A stretch of DNA of 64,000 nt from Paraburkholderia sp. Tr-20389 (lineage in GTDB: Bacteria; Pseudomonadota; Gammaproteobacteria; Burkholderiales; Burkholderiaceae). Positions within the stretch are counted from its first letter, which is position 1, and each line of letters opens with the position of its first letter. Positions 54,116 to 62,977 of the stretch are shown piece by piece. Position numbers and translations under genes: made by a program. The notes beneath the pieces are model-generated. The model was given only the letters and a program-made list of their open reading frames with translations, searched no databases and was not told the origin of the DNA. The stretch covers positions 186,001 to 250,000 of the forward strand of contig NZ_JAAGPD010000003.1 of NCBI RefSeq assembly GCF_017104565.1, read 5' to 3'.

Positions 54116-55321
54116 TCAGGGCAAGGCCGAGGTTTGCGCCGTTGACATAAAGCGCGTCACGGCCGCGAGCCTGGAATCGCCGGTTCCGGACGTGTGATCG
54201 CATTCCGGACAAAGCAATTCGTAGTGGTGATCCACCTGAGACAGCTCCGGCTCACCCTCAGCGCACTTCGGACACTGCGTGGGTACGGAAACATGTCCGT
54301 CGACAGCCGTGCCGATCAACTCCAATTCCTCCGTGCTCAACCGGCCGGCGCTCGCCAACTGACAGACCAACTGCGCGACGACGGGATCGATACCTTGTTG
54401 TGCGCGCAGCGCAGTCATCTGGCGCGTCAGGAGATCGAGTTCATCCGATTGTTCGCGCAATTGTCCGTCGAGCCGATCGCCGCGTGCTTTTGCCGCGGCT
54501 AGCTGCTGGATGAAATCGAATTCTTTTCGGCTCGCGTCCCTGACGCCCGCTTGATAGGTCGCCGCCATTGCGCGTAACGAATCCAGTTCGACGAGCATCG
54601 GTTTGACGCGACGTTCTGCTTCCGCCACGGCATCCTTGATCTGCTGCGCGTAGTGCTCGGCGTTTTGCCGCATCTCGCCGTGCAACGCATCGAGCCGGTC
54701 GCGTAAGCCGGCATTCGTCGATTGCTCCGCATCCAGGCGCTTGCGTAGTGATTCGTTCTCGGCGTCGAGGCGACGCACGGTGGATTTCAAACCTTGCTGA
54801 TTGGCCGATTCGCTGGAATTGGCGGAAGCAAGCTGAGTCTCAAGAGCGCGTACGCGTTCCCAAGCGGCATCGGCGCGAGCTTCGCTGCGCTGTATTGCTT
54901 CCTCAGAAATTTCCTTTCGAATCTGGCCTTCTTGCGAGCCGCGTTCGGCGGCCGCTCGCAGCGTTTGGATTTCCTGTCGTTCTTCGTCGAGCGACGCTCG
55001 TGCTTGTACTAGTGCGTCTTCGAATAACGCCCCCAACAGTTCGCCCGCACGTTCTTCCAGCGCTTTTGGAATAGCGCCGGCACCGACCTTCACACGCGAC
55101 GCGGAACGGATGCGCTCCCAAAACGTGTCGATGTCTTTCGGAATGTCGCTCGCACTACCTGTTTGCGTAAGGTCACGCACCGCCGCCATCGACGGGCGAA
55201 TGCCGAGATCAAAGAAAAGCCGCTTGCATGCATGCAGCGACAGTTCTTGTCGGCGGGCGCCGTTTGTACGCAACGCATCGAGTTCTCTTCGGATGGCTTG
55301 GCGTTCTTCGTCCAGATTCAT
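54116..55321 (-). CDS. KfrA-like DNA-binding coiled-coil protein with C-terminal zinc ribbon
   Basis: The 401-residue protein has an N-terminal KfrA-type helix-turn-helix domain (about 15-110; RPSMAAVRDLTQTGSASDIPKDIDTFWERI), a long coiled coil (about 115-320), and a C-terminal zinc ribbon with Cys350, Cys353, Cys371 and Cys374 (CPKC and CPEC). KfrA proteins on plasmids bind their own promoter and help segregation; a zinc ribbon is not part of the KfrA I know. It is transcribed away from the iteron array, next to the origin. Confidence 0.82.
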   Translation of the reverse strand: MNLDEERQAIRRELDALRTNGARRQELSLHACKRLFFDLGIRPSMAAVRDLTQTGSASDIPKDIDTFWERIRSASRVKVGAGAIPKALEERAGELLGALFEDALVQARASLDEERQEIQTLRAAAERGSQEGQIRKEISEEAIQRSEARADAAWERVRALETQLASANSSESANQQGLKSTVRRLDAENESLRKRLDAEQSTNAGLRDRLDALHGEMRQNAEHYAQQIKDAVAEAERRVKPMLVELDSLRAMAATYQAGVRDASRKEFDFIQQLAAAKARGDRLDGQLREQSDELDLLTRQMTALRAQQGIDPVVAQLVCQLASAGRLSTEELELIGTAVDGHVSVPTQCPKCAEGEPELSQVDHHYELLCPECDHTSGTGDSRLAAVTRFMSTAQTSALP

Positions 55322-57269
55322 TCTTGCCTCGGATCTACTGTCATTCGAAGAATCATAACAATTTACGTAGTATTCGATACGTTTTTTGAGTTCAGGTGGA
55401 TCGTTCGTGCAACGAAGAGGGGAAACCTGCTGAATGGGTCATCGCAGTGTCGATCTGCTCACAAGAACGTGAAACAAATCGAAGAAACCACTCTAACTTA
55501 TTGTTAACCAAGACATTTATCGGATCCAGCGTTGTTTTGGCACTGTTTCACGCGCGTATTGGCGTAGATGAGGAGGTTGTGGCTGTGTTTTGGAAAGCTC
55601 TCGGGGCTCTTTGCTTGAGAGTAATAAAAGTAAACACCTTTGAACCTTAGTTAAAAACGTTAACGCCAAGCGGAACCCTTACAGGATAAGGCTTTGCGAC
55701 CGATCAGGTGAAGCTTTTCGGGAATGATGGTGAGCTTTGGCGGGACGAAGCAGTGATGGGGTTCGGGGATGTCGGTGAGCCGCGTCGGGAAAGAACGTGA
55801 GTGGCTTCGGGAGCGGTACGAATATTGGCTTTGCTCAAAGGTGAGCGTTTTCGGGACGTAACGCCCGTTTGCGCCCCGTATACGTTGAGCAGGCTCGTTC
55901 GAACCGGGTTAACGCGAGGTGAGCGGGTTCAGGACAGCCGATCGACCGGGTTTTTGGCCGTTTTGGACGGCTCGCCTGGTGCTTGGTGAGCGTTCACGGG
56001 AAGAAAACGGAATCGAAGGTGAGACTTTTCGGGGTCTGTGAGGCATTTGGGCATCGCTACGCGGTCGGAAATCCTCAAAGGTGAGGCTTTACGGGACGCC
56101 GCTGCCGTGCAGCGGAATGCAAACAGGCTGATTTTTGGCATGTACTCGGCTTAGGTGAGGGGATTCGGGACTCGGTACGGTATGCATATCCTGGGCCAGA
56201 AATGGGCGCGTAAAAGTCCAAAGGTGAGATTGTGCGGGAGCGTAATCACGCCATTTCTGCGCGAAAGGTGAGGAAATACAGGACTATTTTGGGCGGGGAT
56301 GGCCGCGACATCCCAATCGGGCGCGGATACCGGGATTGATCGCTCACGACACAATTCTGGGAAAGGTGAGAAGTTTCGGGGGATTGAATTGCACAGAAGT
56401 CGCGCATTTTTTTTCGCACGGGTCGCTGAAAGGTGAGCGTATTCGGGAATCCAGGTGTTCTGCCTGGTTGACCTTGCTTTCTGGTGCTGTGTGCTAAGTC
56501 ATTATTTTTATTAACATTTCATCGCTTTCAATGCAAAGGTGAGGATATCCGGGATCGCTTTTATGATGTGCGACGCTTGGTCGTTCCAGGGCATCACGGG
56601 GTTGCAGGTGAGGATATTCGGGAGCAAATTTCCACGTTAAATTTCTGGTTGGGGCCGGAAGTCGCGACAGTCGTCGGTTCGGGGCATCGCTTAGGTGAGG
56701 ATATTCGGGAGCCCCCGCGCTGATATTGCAAGTGGTTATCAAGGAGGCGGCGCCGCTTGTGGACTGCTATCCGTTTTTTCTTAGGATGTGGGTACACAAG
56801 GTCGGACTTTTCGGCGCCCCATCTAGTTGACGAATGGACGAAAGAGCGGCCGCAGCGCCTTTGAACGCCCGTCGCGGTGCGTGCTCGAGCGCCTCGATTG
56901 CGGTCGCGGAGAGAGTTGGCGCAAGGCCGGCGAGGAAATGCCCTCTTCCGCGGATCTCAGGATTTGCCGGCGTACGAATTGAAACGCTGAAATCGCGTCG
57001 TGTATTTGCGACGTCCCCAAAGGTGAGTAATTTCGGGAAGCAAATAATCGGCGGCCTCAAGGTGGAATTTCACGTGATAAAGACCTGGCCCACAACCATC
57101 AAGACCTTCGCGAAACCCTTCTCACACCGAAAGGTGAGTGTTTTCGGGACCATCTCCTGGTGAGTTCGTCGTCGCAGCCCGATTTCACCCAAGGTAGGTG
57201 AGACGGGTGCTATAGACGCGCATCACCGCAGCCGGTATCCTTTCGCCAAATCTCTTCTCGACTCGACGC
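55322..57269. other. Replication origin region of the secondary replicon
   Basis: A 1.95-kb stretch with no credible gene, between kfrA and rep. It begins with AT-rich DNA (about 55480-55665; two GTTAAC, TTAGTTAAAAACGTTAACG) that could be the unwinding element, followed by 19 iterons. A second AT-rich stretch lies at 56498-56525 (GTCATTATTTTTATTAAC). No DnaA box of good quality was seen inside; a cluster lies instead at 63.4 kb. Origin function is inferred from iterons plus the adjacent rep gene. Confidence 0.8.
55704..57149 (+). repeat. Array of 19 Rep iterons (AAAGGTGAG-N6-CGGGA)
   Basis: Direct 20-bp repeats, all in one orientation, start at 55704, 55726, 55771, 55793, 55837, 55915, 55982, 56015, 56077, 56151, 56220, 56264, 56362, 56429, 56535, 56604, 56691, 57019 and 57130. 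A degenerate copy is at 56797. The most conserved parts are GGTGAG and CGGGA, separated by six mostly AT-rich bases. Start-to-start distances are often near multiples of 11 bp (22, 45, 22, 44, 78, 67, 33, 44, 98, 67, 87), which would place sites on one helix face. They are the presumed binding sites of the downstream initiator. Confidence 0.9.
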
Positions 57270-58619
57270 ATGGCCACGAAGCGCGCGAAAAAAACCGATG
57301 TGGTGAGCCCTAGCTCCGCCGAATTGCGCAAAGCCGTCGAGGCGATCGCTATTCAGCCCAAGAGCGGCAAGATCACGCTACTCACCCGCAAACTGTTCAA
57401 CGTCTTGCTGACGGTCGCGCAGCAAGCAGACGAGGCGGGTGACACCTATCGCGCGCTGCTGTCCGACATTGTCGCCAACTCCGCATTCGATTCGAACGAC
57501 ACGGCTCTCGTGAAGGAGCACCTGCGTCGCATGGTCTCCGTGCAGGTCGAGTGGAGTCAGGGTTCGTCGAGTCAGAAACCCGGCCGGAAGTGGGGCATCT
57601 CAACCCTGATCGCCGACGCCGAAATTCTCGAAGATCCGGCAACGCGTCGTGTCTGGGTCGAGTTTTCATTTGCGCCCAAGATCAAGAAGAAGCTGCTCGA
57701 TCCCGTGCAGTACGCACGCTTGAGCCTGCAGTTCCAAAGCCAGTTGCGCAGTAGCGCGGGGCTGGCACTGTACGAAATCTGTGTGCGCTATCTGACCAAT
57801 CCGAGCCATCTGACGATGCGCGAGGCTTGGGAATGGTGGCGGCCCATCCTGTCGGGCACCCCCGACACGGAAGCCGGCGATGAAGCCAAGCGCGAATACA
57901 AGTACTTCAAGCGCGATTATCTGCGTCCCGCGATCGCGGAAGTGAATGCCGTCACGAATATCTTCGTTGAACTGATTGAACATCGCGAAGGTCGGCGGGT
58001 CGCCGAAATCCAGTTCCGGGTAACCGAGCGCAAGCAGCCGATGCTTGCGCTCGACGAGCATCCAAACGTGTTCGACAGTACCCTGGTCGACCGGATGGTG
58101 AAGATCGGTATTCCTTTGAAGGAAGCGCAGACGCTTTACGCGGACAGTGAGGAAAACCGGATTCGTGCGGCCCTGCAAATGACGGAGCAGCGGATGCGCA
58201 GTACGACGCTGCCGCCCGTACGCAGCGCGCCTGCGCTCTTCAAGGATGCGCTGAAGAAGGGCTATGCACCGCCTGTCGAGGCGTTGCCCTCGACGCCCGC
58301 TGGCAAGGCGCTTGCCGGGGCGCCCGCGGACGATGCGAAGGCTCGGCTACTGGGCGAGTACATGGCATATCGGCGCAAGGAAGCGCAGGCACTGTACGAA
58401 GAGCAAGGTGAGGCGGAGCGCGAGGTGGCGCGGCACTCATTCGAGGAAGACGAATTGCCGGGTCTCGGCGCGCACATGCGTGACGATTGGCGCCGGCGCG
58501 GTCTCGAGTCGAAGCTGACGGAAACCGCATTCTTCGATTGGCTCGCGCGCAAAACCTGGGGCGAGCCGACGGACGGCGATCTGCTCGCGTTCACGTTGAG
58601 TCAATCGCGAGCTGCCTGA
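57270..58619 (+). CDS. Replication initiator protein (Rep_3-like)
   Basis: The 449-residue protein has the two winged-helix layout of plasmid iteron-binding initiators (RepE/pi/TrfA group). WH1 is at about 15-110 (LLTRKLFNVLLTVAQQA...DTALVKEHLRRMV) and WH2 at about 130-250 (RLSLQFQSQLRSSAGLALYEICVRYL, YKYFKRDYLRPAIAEVNAVTNIFVE). An additional C-terminal region of about 190 residues follows. It binds the iterons just upstream and opens the origin. No good ribosome site precedes the ATG. It is convergent with parB, with a terminator between. Confidence 0.88.
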   Translation: MATKRAKKTDVVSPSSAELRKAVEAIAIQPKSGKITLLTRKLFNVLLTVAQQADEAGDTYRALLSDIVANSAFDSNDTALVKEHLRRMVSVQVEWSQGSSSQKPGRKWGISTLIADAEILEDPATRRVWVEFSFAPKIKKKLLDPVQYARLSLQFQSQLRSSAGLALYEICVRYLTNPSHLTMREAWEWWRPILSGTPDTEAGDEAKREYKYFKRDYLRPAIAEVNAVTNIFVELIEHREGRRVAEIQFRVTERKQPMLALDEHPNVFDSTLVDRMVKIGIPLKEAQTLYADSEENRIRAALQMTEQRMRSTTLPPVRSAPALFKDALKKGYAPPVEALPSTPAGKALAGAPADDAKARLLGEYMAYRRKEAQALYEEQGEAEREVARHSFEEDELPGLGAHMRDDWRRRGLESKLTETAFFDWLARKTWGEPTDGDLLAFTLSQSRAA

Positions 58620-58628
58620 TTTCGATGA

Positions 58629-58658
58629 AGCGCGCCGTGATCGGCGCGCTATTTTTCC
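58629..58658. terminator. Terminator between rep and parB
   Basis: AGCGCGCC-GTGATC-GGCGCGCT is a perfect 8-bp stem followed by ATTTTTCC on the + strand. It ends rep transcription and separates the convergent parAB operon. Confidence 0.8.
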
Positions 58659-58664
58659 TGCTCG

Positions 58665-59729
58665 TTACGACGGGTCGGACAGCATCTGCTCGATCTGTCT
58701 GAGAATGTCATCGCGCTTGTCACGCGACAAGCCACGCAGCTTCAGTTCGAGGCGATCGTCGCCGTATGACTTCAAGTCGCCCACGGACACACCACCCAAC
58801 TTGATATCCAGCCGCTGGGCGTAACGCTGGCGTCCCGCCGGCTTGGCGCTTTCCTGCGCCGTCGCCCTTCCCTTCACGATGTCTGCGACCTGGCGGGTGC
58901 TCAGATCGTCGGAGAGAATCTTGTTGATGAGGCGCAGCGTGGAGTCCGTGCCGCGCGCCGAGTGATAACGGCCGACCTGATACGCCATGTTCGAACCGAA
59001 GCGGTCCGCTCGCGCGACCATCTCCTGCATCACGGGCTCTGGCAATTTCGCAATCGACAGCGCGACGGCGATGGTCGACTCATCAAGGCCGAGATGCTCG
59101 GCGAGTTCCTTCTGGCTCTGGAAGTGTTTTTCGTCCAGGAAGCGGCGCCAGACGACCGCGTTATCGAAGACGGTCTGCGAATCGCGCTGGACGTTGAGAT
59201 CGTAGCCGAGCTTGTAGCTCTGAATTCCGATCGGCAGATCGACGACGAGCGCCTTCACCGTCTCCTTGTTGGCTTCCTTTAACGCGCGAACACGTCTGCC
59301 ACCATCGCTGACGAAGTAGCTGCCCGGATTGTCGTAATCGGGGATGACATGGATAGCCTGCTGCTGGCCTTGCTTCGCAAGGTTGACAGCGAGTTCGGCG
59401 ATCGACGACTTGACGTAGAAGTAGCGCGGATTGAACGGGCTCGGTTTGATCGCCTTCAGCGGCAGTTCGATGATCTGCCCCGGACGATAACCGTGCTCGG
59501 CACGCCAGGTGCGGTATTCAATCGTCTCGTTTGCAACATCCCCCGCTTCGGCTTCGCTGGGCAAGGGCGACGGCGCAGCGGGACTCTTGAATGCGGCGAT
59601 GTTCGCGTTCTTCGGCGCGTTTTGCACCAGGCCGTCGATCGCATTGAGCCGGTCGAGTGCCGTGCGCTTTTCGCTGCTGGTCGAATCGGGGCGAGCCTGG
59701 AAGCCTTTGGCGAATTGGGACGGTTTCAT
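58665..59729 (-). CDS. parB: Partition protein ParB
   Basis: The 354-residue protein has the ParB layout. An N-terminal tail contains a possible ParA-activating region. A CTPase/ParB-N domain (about 85-190) follows, with PSPFNPRYF and the GxxR motif GGRRVRAL. The helix-turn-helix domain (about 195-290; SQKELAEHLGLDESTIAVALSIAKLPE) precedes a C-terminal dimer domain (KLGGVSVGDLKS...LRQIEQML). It binds parS and spreads or slides along DNA. It is the second gene of parAB; the whole 24-bp gap before it holds a parS-like site. Confidence 0.92.
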   Translation of the reverse strand: MKPSQFAKGFQARPDSTSSEKRTALDRLNAIDGLVQNAPKNANIAAFKSPAAPSPLPSEAEAGDVANETIEYRTWRAEHGYRPGQIIELPLKAIKPSPFNPRYFYVKSSIAELAVNLAKQGQQQAIHVIPDYDNPGSYFVSDGGRRVRALKEANKETVKALVVDLPIGIQSYKLGYDLNVQRDSQTVFDNAVVWRRFLDEKHFQSQKELAEHLGLDESTIAVALSIAKLPEPVMQEMVARADRFGSNMAYQVGRYHSARGTDSTLRLINKILSDDLSTRQVADIVKGRATAQESAKPAGRQRYAQRLDIKLGGVSVGDLKSYGDDRLELKLRGLSRDKRDDILRQIEQMLSDPS

Positions 59730-59737
59730 TCAGGTAC

Positions 59738-59753
59738 CTTTATGCGCATAAAT
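59738..59753. repeat. parS-like site between parA and parB
   Basis: CTTTATGCGCATAAAT contains the palindrome TTTATGCGCATAAA and fills the gap between the parA stop and parB start. ParB binding here could regulate its own translation or transcription. Confidence 0.75.
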
Positions 59754-60416
59754 TCAGGGAAGCAGGGCGGCGATCTCGTCGGCGCATGCGCGAATCTCGA
59801 GGCTGGCGAGCTTGGCGCCCCGATCATTCATCTGCAAGACCGTCTGACCGAGCGCCATTGCCTGTTTGTACGCCTCGCGCGTGGGAATCTGAGTGCGTAG
59901 AAGCGGGAAGCCGAGTTCCTCCAACGCGCGTTTCAGCTCGCGGGTCAGCATTCGCTTCTCTTCGGTCTTGTTGAGGAGGAAGACAGCACGCAGATCCTCG
60001 TTCATGACCTGCGCCTGTTGGACCAGCTTGACGAGACCTACGCTCGACCAGTAGTCCGCCGGCGACGAGGACGTCGGAATGACTGCGACGGTCGCGGCGA
60101 GGAGAACGACGCCCGAGACCTTCTCTGTGATCGACGGCGGGCAGTCGACGACGATCAGGTCGTAGTCGGCGACGAACTTCTTGATCTCGCGATGGATTTG
60201 CGCGCCGGCCTCGGAGAGATTGACGACTGGAAAAGGGATGCCGGAGTCGCTATCCGAGGCTGCGCTGGCCCAGTGGATGAGAGTGTTTTGGCCGTCAGCA
60301 TCGACGACGAGAACGCGCTTCCCGCGTTCATGGAAGGCTGCGCCGAGGTGCATCGCAATTGTGCTCTTACCGACCCCGCCCTTCTGTTGTGTCACTGCGA
60401 TGATTTCTGCTGCCAA
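59754..60416 (-). CDS. parA: Partition ATPase ParA
   Basis: The 220-residue protein has a deviant Walker A (KGGVGKST, residues 12-19), Walker A' region VDADGQNTLIHW and Walker B VVDCPPS. It is the small type Ib-like ParA without an N-terminal helix-turn-helix. The start is TTG at 60416, supported by a strong GAGGAGGT five to eight bases upstream. ParA moves ParB-parS complexes over the nucleoid. It is the first gene of parAB, with parS-like sites upstream. Confidence 0.92.
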   Translation of the reverse strand: MAAEIIAVTQQKGGVGKSTIAMHLGAAFHERGKRVLVVDADGQNTLIHWASAASDSDSGIPFPVVNLSEAGAQIHREIKKFVADYDLIVVDCPPSITEKVSGVVLLAATVAVIPTSSSPADYWSSVGLVKLVQQAQVMNEDLRAVFLLNKTEEKRMLTRELKRALEELGFPLLRTQIPTREAYKQAMALGQTVLQMNDRGAKLASLEIRACADEIAALLP

Positions 60417-60518
60417 TGTTCACCTCCTCTTTTTGGACGCCGCTGAATTTTACCTTGATGATTTTGTAATTCAAACATTTTTGGTTAGATGCAACGGTTA
60501 TAGGCCGTTTGCACACGG

Positions 60519-60534
60519 CTTTATGCGCATAAAG
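60519..60534. repeat. Perfect parS-like palindrome upstream of parA
   Basis: CTTTATGCGCATAAAG is a perfect 16-bp palindrome about 100 bp upstream of parA. It is the best-conserved member of this family in the window and a likely ParB-binding core site. Confidence 0.8.
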
Positions 60535-60695
60535 CGGGTGGGGTTAAGTTGAGTGTGAATCCGGGGGCGGCAGCCGATTGTTCCGGGCGTCTGAATTGAC
60601 CGCGTCGCTGGCTGCGTAGCAGGGACTCGAGTGGCACTACCTCAGCTTTGTATCTACGCGGCCTTCGTAGCGCAGCCAACTCGAAGGCGAGGTCG

Positions 60696-60774
60696 GTTTA
60701 TGCGCATAACGTTGGTGAGCGCAGTGGGCGGAGATGCAATCGACGGGATCGCCAGCACCTTTATGCGCATAAAT
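60696..60774. repeat. Two further parS-like sites upstream of parA
   Basis: GTTTATGCGCATAACG (60696-60711) and CTTTATGCGCATAAAT (60759-60774) start 63 bp apart. With the sites at 60519 and 59738 they form the main cluster. The rest of the 595-bp gap 60417-61011 shows no gene I can support. Confidence 0.75.
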
Positions 60775-61011
60775 TCGACCGCGCGCAAAGCAGCGGCAAG
60801 AGCGGGAGCGAGCGACGAAGTCGGATGCGGGACACCCCGCTAGAGAAAGCCCATCGACGCGCTGCCGGCCGCCGAAGCGCAAGCGTCGACTATGTCATGC
60901 GTGGGACCAACGCATCATCACCGGGCGAATCACAAGCCCCACATACGACCACAACATCGCCCGACCACAGCCGCTAAAATCCCAGCACCTTCTCACATCG
61001 ACATACCGGCC

Positions 61012-61383
61012 ATGATCACGATCTATCACAACCCGCGCTGCTCGAAATCTCGCGGCGCATGCGAACTCATCAACGGCGTCTACAACCCGTCGAATGAACC
61101 TGTCGAGATCGTCGAGTACCTTCGGACACCGCTATCCGTGGCGCAACTCAAGGAACTGAACCGGATGCTGGGCAGCACGGTCCGCGAAATGATCCGCGAC
61201 TCGGAGCCGGTCTATAAGGAACTGGGCCTTGCTGACACCTCGTTGACCGACGATCAGCTATACGAAGCGATGGCCGCGAATCCGATCCTGCTTCAACGCC
61301 CGATCGTCGTCCGCGATGGGCGCGCAGTCATCGGTCGCCCGCCGGAGAATGTGAAGGTTCTGTTTGCCGCTCCGGCGAAATAG
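61012..61383 (+). CDS. arsC: Arsenate reductase (glutaredoxin-type), ArsC family
   Basis: The 123-residue protein starts at MITIYHNPRCSKSRGAC. Cys10 is the catalytic cysteine of the N-P-R-C-S-K-S-R motif, and the C-terminal QRPIVVRDGRAVIGRPPENV is the ArsC signature block. It reduces arsenate using glutathione and glutaredoxin. No arsB or arsR gene is nearby, so this could be a housekeeping YfgD-like member. It is convergent with the ssuA-like gene. Confidence 0.88.
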   Translation: MITIYHNPRCSKSRGACELINGVYNPSNEPVEIVEYLRTPLSVAQLKELNRMLGSTVREMIRDSEPVYKELGLADTSLTDDQLYEAMAANPILLQRPIVVRDGRAVIGRPPENVKVLFAAPAK

Positions 61384-61442
61384 AAACAACAACGCGCGCG
61401 GCGGCGGATGACCGTCACGCGCGCTCGATCAAACAGACGCTC

Positions 61443-62408
61443 TCAAGCCTTCGCGCCGAGAACCGCTTCCTTCGTCACGATCTTTGTCGGGATGATGCGG
61501 AGTTCGGTGAACGCGTCGGCGATTTTCTGCTGTTCGGCCAGCACACCAGCATCGATTGGTTTGTAGACATGCGCGTAGTGTCGAAGGCCCGCTTCGATGA
61601 CATTCGCGTCGAGCCCCTGAATCGGCGCGAGCTGCGCCGCTGCTTCTGCGTAGTGCTCGCGAACCCACGCACCTTCCTTCCCGACTTCAGTCACGACGGC
61701 ATCGACTAGCTCACCGTTCTGTTGCGCGAAGGTGCGCGCGCTAAGAAAGAACTGATGGTGATTGACGATGCCCGTACCGTCGGTCAAGAGTCTTGCATTC
61801 GACTGCCGCTTTGCTGCTTCGAGGAACGGATCCCAAATGGCCCATGCATCGATTGCACCGCGTTCGAATGCTGCGCGCGCATCGGCGGGCGGCAAAAAAA
61901 CAGTTTGAATGTCGGTGTATTTCACACCGGCTTTCTGCAACGCAGCGACGAGAAACCAGTGAACGTCGGAGCCCTTGTTGAACGCCACACGCTTCCCTTT
62001 CAGGTCCGCAACGGATTGAATCGGGGCATCGCGATGAACGAGGATGCCCTCGGCTTGCGGCGTCGGAATCTCATACGCGGTGTAGACGAAATTGGCGCCA
62101 GCGGCCTGTGCGATAACGGGCGGCGCCTCCCCCACATAACCGAAGTCGATCGAACCGACGTTCAGTCCTTCGAGCAACTGCGGGCCTGCTGGAAATTCAG
62201 TCCATTTCACATTGACGCCCTGCGCAGCGAAACGCCTTTCAAGCGTTCCATGCGCCTTCAAGAGCACTAGCGTGCTCGCGGCCTTTTGATATCCGATGCG
62301 GATTTCTTTTGCACGGCTGTCCGCGAATGAAGGAAGCGCGGCCGAGGCCAGGAGTGCGCCGGCTCCCGCCAGGAAGGCTCGGCGTGTGAACGTGCGATGT
62401 TGAGACAT
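61443..62408 (-). CDS. ssuA: Aliphatic sulfonate ABC transporter binding protein (SsuA-like)
   Basis: The 321-residue protein has a twin-arginine-like signal (TRRAFLAGAGALLASAALPSFA) and the SsuA/NMT1 pattern: IRIGYQKAASTLVLLKAHGTLE, EFPAGPQLLEGLNVGSIDFGYVGEAPP, DVHWFLVAALQKAG and AIWDPFLEAA. It binds alkanesulfonates for import. The ssuBC permease and ATPase genes are absent from the window, so it is an orphan here. It is monocistronic. Confidence 0.87.
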   Translation of the reverse strand: MSQHRTFTRRAFLAGAGALLASAALPSFADSRAKEIRIGYQKAASTLVLLKAHGTLERRFAAQGVNVKWTEFPAGPQLLEGLNVGSIDFGYVGEAPPVIAQAAGANFVYTAYEIPTPQAEGILVHRDAPIQSVADLKGKRVAFNKGSDVHWFLVAALQKAGVKYTDIQTVFLPPADARAAFERGAIDAWAIWDPFLEAAKRQSNARLLTDGTGIVNHHQFFLSARTFAQQNGELVDAVVTEVGKEGAWVREHYAEAAAQLAPIQGLDANVIEAGLRHYAHVYKPIDAGVLAEQQKIADAFTELRIIPTKIVTKEAVLGAKA

Positions 62409-62628
62409 AGGCGGATGCGATATAGCGAAAACGGACGCAACATGGACCGATTGCGCTCAACGATAAGCCGGGCGTCAACCGGCACGAACCGATAAATTCG
62501 CATAAGCAAATCACTGCGTGGCAGCTCGATCCGATTAGCCGGCCTGGCAGGAATTGACGCCGGGCTGACCTTTTTGCCGGTGTCGATTTCCCTACACTTC
62601 GGCGATCGTACTGACTCCGGAGACCAGC

Positions 62629-62919
62629 ATGCTTGAACTCAGACCGTCATGTGAAGGATGCGGCAAGGCGCTGCCGCCAAACGCCAACGATGCAATGATC
62701 TGCAGCTTTGAATGTACGTTTTGTGAGAACTGCGCGCTCGCCGCTTTGCAGAACGTCTGTCCCAACTGCGGGGGAAACTTTCAACATCGTCCGATTCGTC
62801 CAACGGCGATGCTTGGAAAACACCCAGCATCTTCCGAGCGACACCCCGTCGGCGTCGACAACGTCGCACATGGCGGCTATCTGGAGCGTTATCGCGATAT
62901 ACCGCCATCTGAGCGCTAG
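62629..62919 (+). CDS. DUF1272 zinc-binding small protein
   Basis: The 96-residue protein matches DUF1272: MLELRPSCEGCGKALPP, ICSFECTFCENCALAALQNVCPNCGG. It has at least eight cysteines in zinc-finger-like pairs, followed by a less conserved tail. The function is unknown. A GGAG site lies 10 bp upstream. It is likely monocistronic, followed by a terminator. Confidence 0.85.
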   Translation: MLELRPSCEGCGKALPPNANDAMICSFECTFCENCALAALQNVCPNCGGNFQHRPIRPTAMLGKHPASSERHPVGVDNVAHGGYLERYRDIPPSER

Positions 62920-62925
62920 ACGAGG

Positions 62926-62952
62926 AAAAGGGCGCCGCGAGCGCCCTTTTTA
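62926..62952 (+). terminator. Terminator after the DUF1272 gene
   Basis: AAAAGGGCGC-CGCGA-GCGCCCTTTTT is a strong stem with a T tail, 7 bp after the stop. The A run on the opposite side lets it also serve the convergent small gene. Confidence 0.88.
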
Positions 62953-62977
62953 TGATGCCGTGCGCAAGACCGCAAGC

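Noticed and set aside
55396-55650. An 84-codon frame between kfrA and the iteron array
   Set aside because: No ribosome site, no family pattern, and it lies in the AT-rich part of the origin.
57068-57078. TTTCACGTGAT resembling the universal chromosomal parS (TGTTTCACGTGAAACA)
   Set aside because: Only about 12 of 16 positions match, with the flanks wrong on one side; likely chance within the origin.
56767-57163. Overlapping short frames inside the iteron region
   Set aside because: They run through iterons and show no coding pattern or ribosome site.
61384-61442. GCGCGC hairpin between arsC and the ssuA-like gene
   Set aside because: The arms are weak and simple GC repeats, with no T tail.
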